NCBI GenBank assembly: GCA_022775105.1
Contig: JALFIX010000084.1
Span: 1 to 47,072 of the forward strand
Reading direction: 5' to 3'
DNA length: 47,072 bases
Source: Prevotella sp.
Lineage (GTDB): Bacteria; Bacteroidota; Bacteroidia; Bacteroidales; Bacteroidaceae
Below, one piece after another: positions 46,875-47,072 of this stretch (position 1 is its first letter; each line of letters opens with the position of its first letter). Both the position numbers and the translations under genes were made by a program. The notes below the pieces were generated by a model, which was given only the letters and a program-made list of their open reading frames with translations, did no database searches and was not told where the DNA came from.

Positions 46875-47072
46875 CCTTCCATTTGTCAGGCAGAAGCATC
46901 CTGTATTTTTCCAATGGCGTGTTTGGCGGCGATGCAGCCGCTTTGTTTATCACGTCTGATATGTATTCGAAGAAATTAACCCCGTTAAGCCTGCATGAGC
47001 AAACGAGAGAATAGAACATGGCTCCCCGTTCGGCTCCCTTGTGAGAGCCGAAGAACAGTGAGTTTCTCCTTG
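46864..47072 (-). CDS. IS66-family transposase, C-terminal fragment
   Basis: The frame, open at the window edge, reads RNSLFFGSHKGAERGAMFYS then LVCSCRLNGVNFFEYISDVI and ends LLPDKWKENR. This is the C-terminal end of IS66 transposases (TnpC/Orf3), including the conserved FFGSHKGAERGA region that belongs to the DDE catalytic domain and the C-terminal IS66 element. The remainder, and the accessory genes tnpA and tnpB if present, lie beyond the window. Confidence 0.9.
   Translation of the reverse strand, partial: RRNSLFFGSHKGAERGAMFYSLVCSCRLNGVNFFEYISDVINKAAASPPNTPLEKYRMLLPDKWKENR

Larger units (their letters stand above)
46808..47072 (-). mobile_element. IS66-family insertion sequence, one end
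   Basis: The element's terminal sequence GTAAGCGTCTCCACGAAGAC starts at 46808 and has the GTAAGCG tip typical of IS66-family inverted repeats. It is followed inward by a terminator and the C-terminus of the transposase. IS66 elements create 8-bp target duplications, so GCTTGAGG (46800-46807) should recur at the other end beyond the window. The insertion interrupts the giant surface-protein gene. Confidence 0.88.

Overview
The window looks like chromosomal DNA of an anaerobic, probably gut-dwelling member of the Bacteroidales, closest in style to Prevotella, Paraprevotella or Bacteroides. The signs are Bacteroidetes-type promoters (TTTG, about 20 bp, TAnnTTTG) in front of many genes, weak Shine-Dalgarno signals, a type-B succinate dehydrogenase/fumarate reductase operon, TPR-containing lipoprotein sensors, and a very large multi-domain protein with a C-terminal end like a type IX secretion sorting signal. 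Species cannot be fixed from the sequence alone. I saw no rRNA, tRNA or CRISPR array.

Layout. 1-1183: the 3' end (domains V and VI) of a group II intron, then about 1 kb without a convincing gene that is full of inverted repeats, including a 50-bp perfect A/T palindrome. 1184-5201 (-): a MATE efflux pump behind mutS. 5551-5844 (+): a small secreted Cys-rich protein with its own promoter and terminator. 6072-21346 (-): a ten-gene, same-strand run whose order of transcription is ychF, lgt, GH31 alpha-xylosidase-like enzyme, steroid 5-alpha-reductase homologue, Old Yellow Enzyme-type reductase, three tandem sensor-kinase lipoproteins, a short-chain dehydrogenase and a GH8 enzyme. The gaps are 49 bp or less, so much of it may be one operon starting at the ychF promoter. 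21472-25303: polA (-) and a divergent polyprenyl diphosphate synthase (+). 25426-27436 (-): dtd, a small membrane protein, a MazG-like pyrophosphohydrolase and deoC. 27529-31965 (-): mnmG, apt and uvrC, with two parS-like sites on either side of apt. 32224-35707 (+): sdhCAB. 35803-38326 (+): a membrane-embedded AraC-type regulator and a choloylglycine-hydrolase-family lipoprotein. 38421-46807 (-): a giant LamG-repeat surface protein that has lost its N-terminus to an IS66-family element, whose end and transposase C-terminus fill 46808-47072.

How it fits together. Two parts deserve most attention. First, the 5-alpha-reductase homologue keeps the catalytic and cofactor residues of the animal steroid enzymes, almost at the same residue numbers. 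It is coupled to a flavin reductase of the type that reduces 3-keto-delta4 steroids, with a short-chain dehydrogenase further down the same strand and a bile-salt-hydrolase-family lipoprotein elsewhere in the window. This suggests steroid or bile-acid conversion. Second, the three adjacent sensors have an unusual domain order: lipoprotein anchor, TPR repeats, one membrane helix, an AraC-like helix-turn-helix, then a histidine kinase with no receiver. The lipid anchor they need is made by Lgt, encoded upstream on the same strand. A further window-wide pattern is a set of intergenic inverted repeats whose arms are built of short tandem units, a different unit at each place; several run into the 3' ends of genes.
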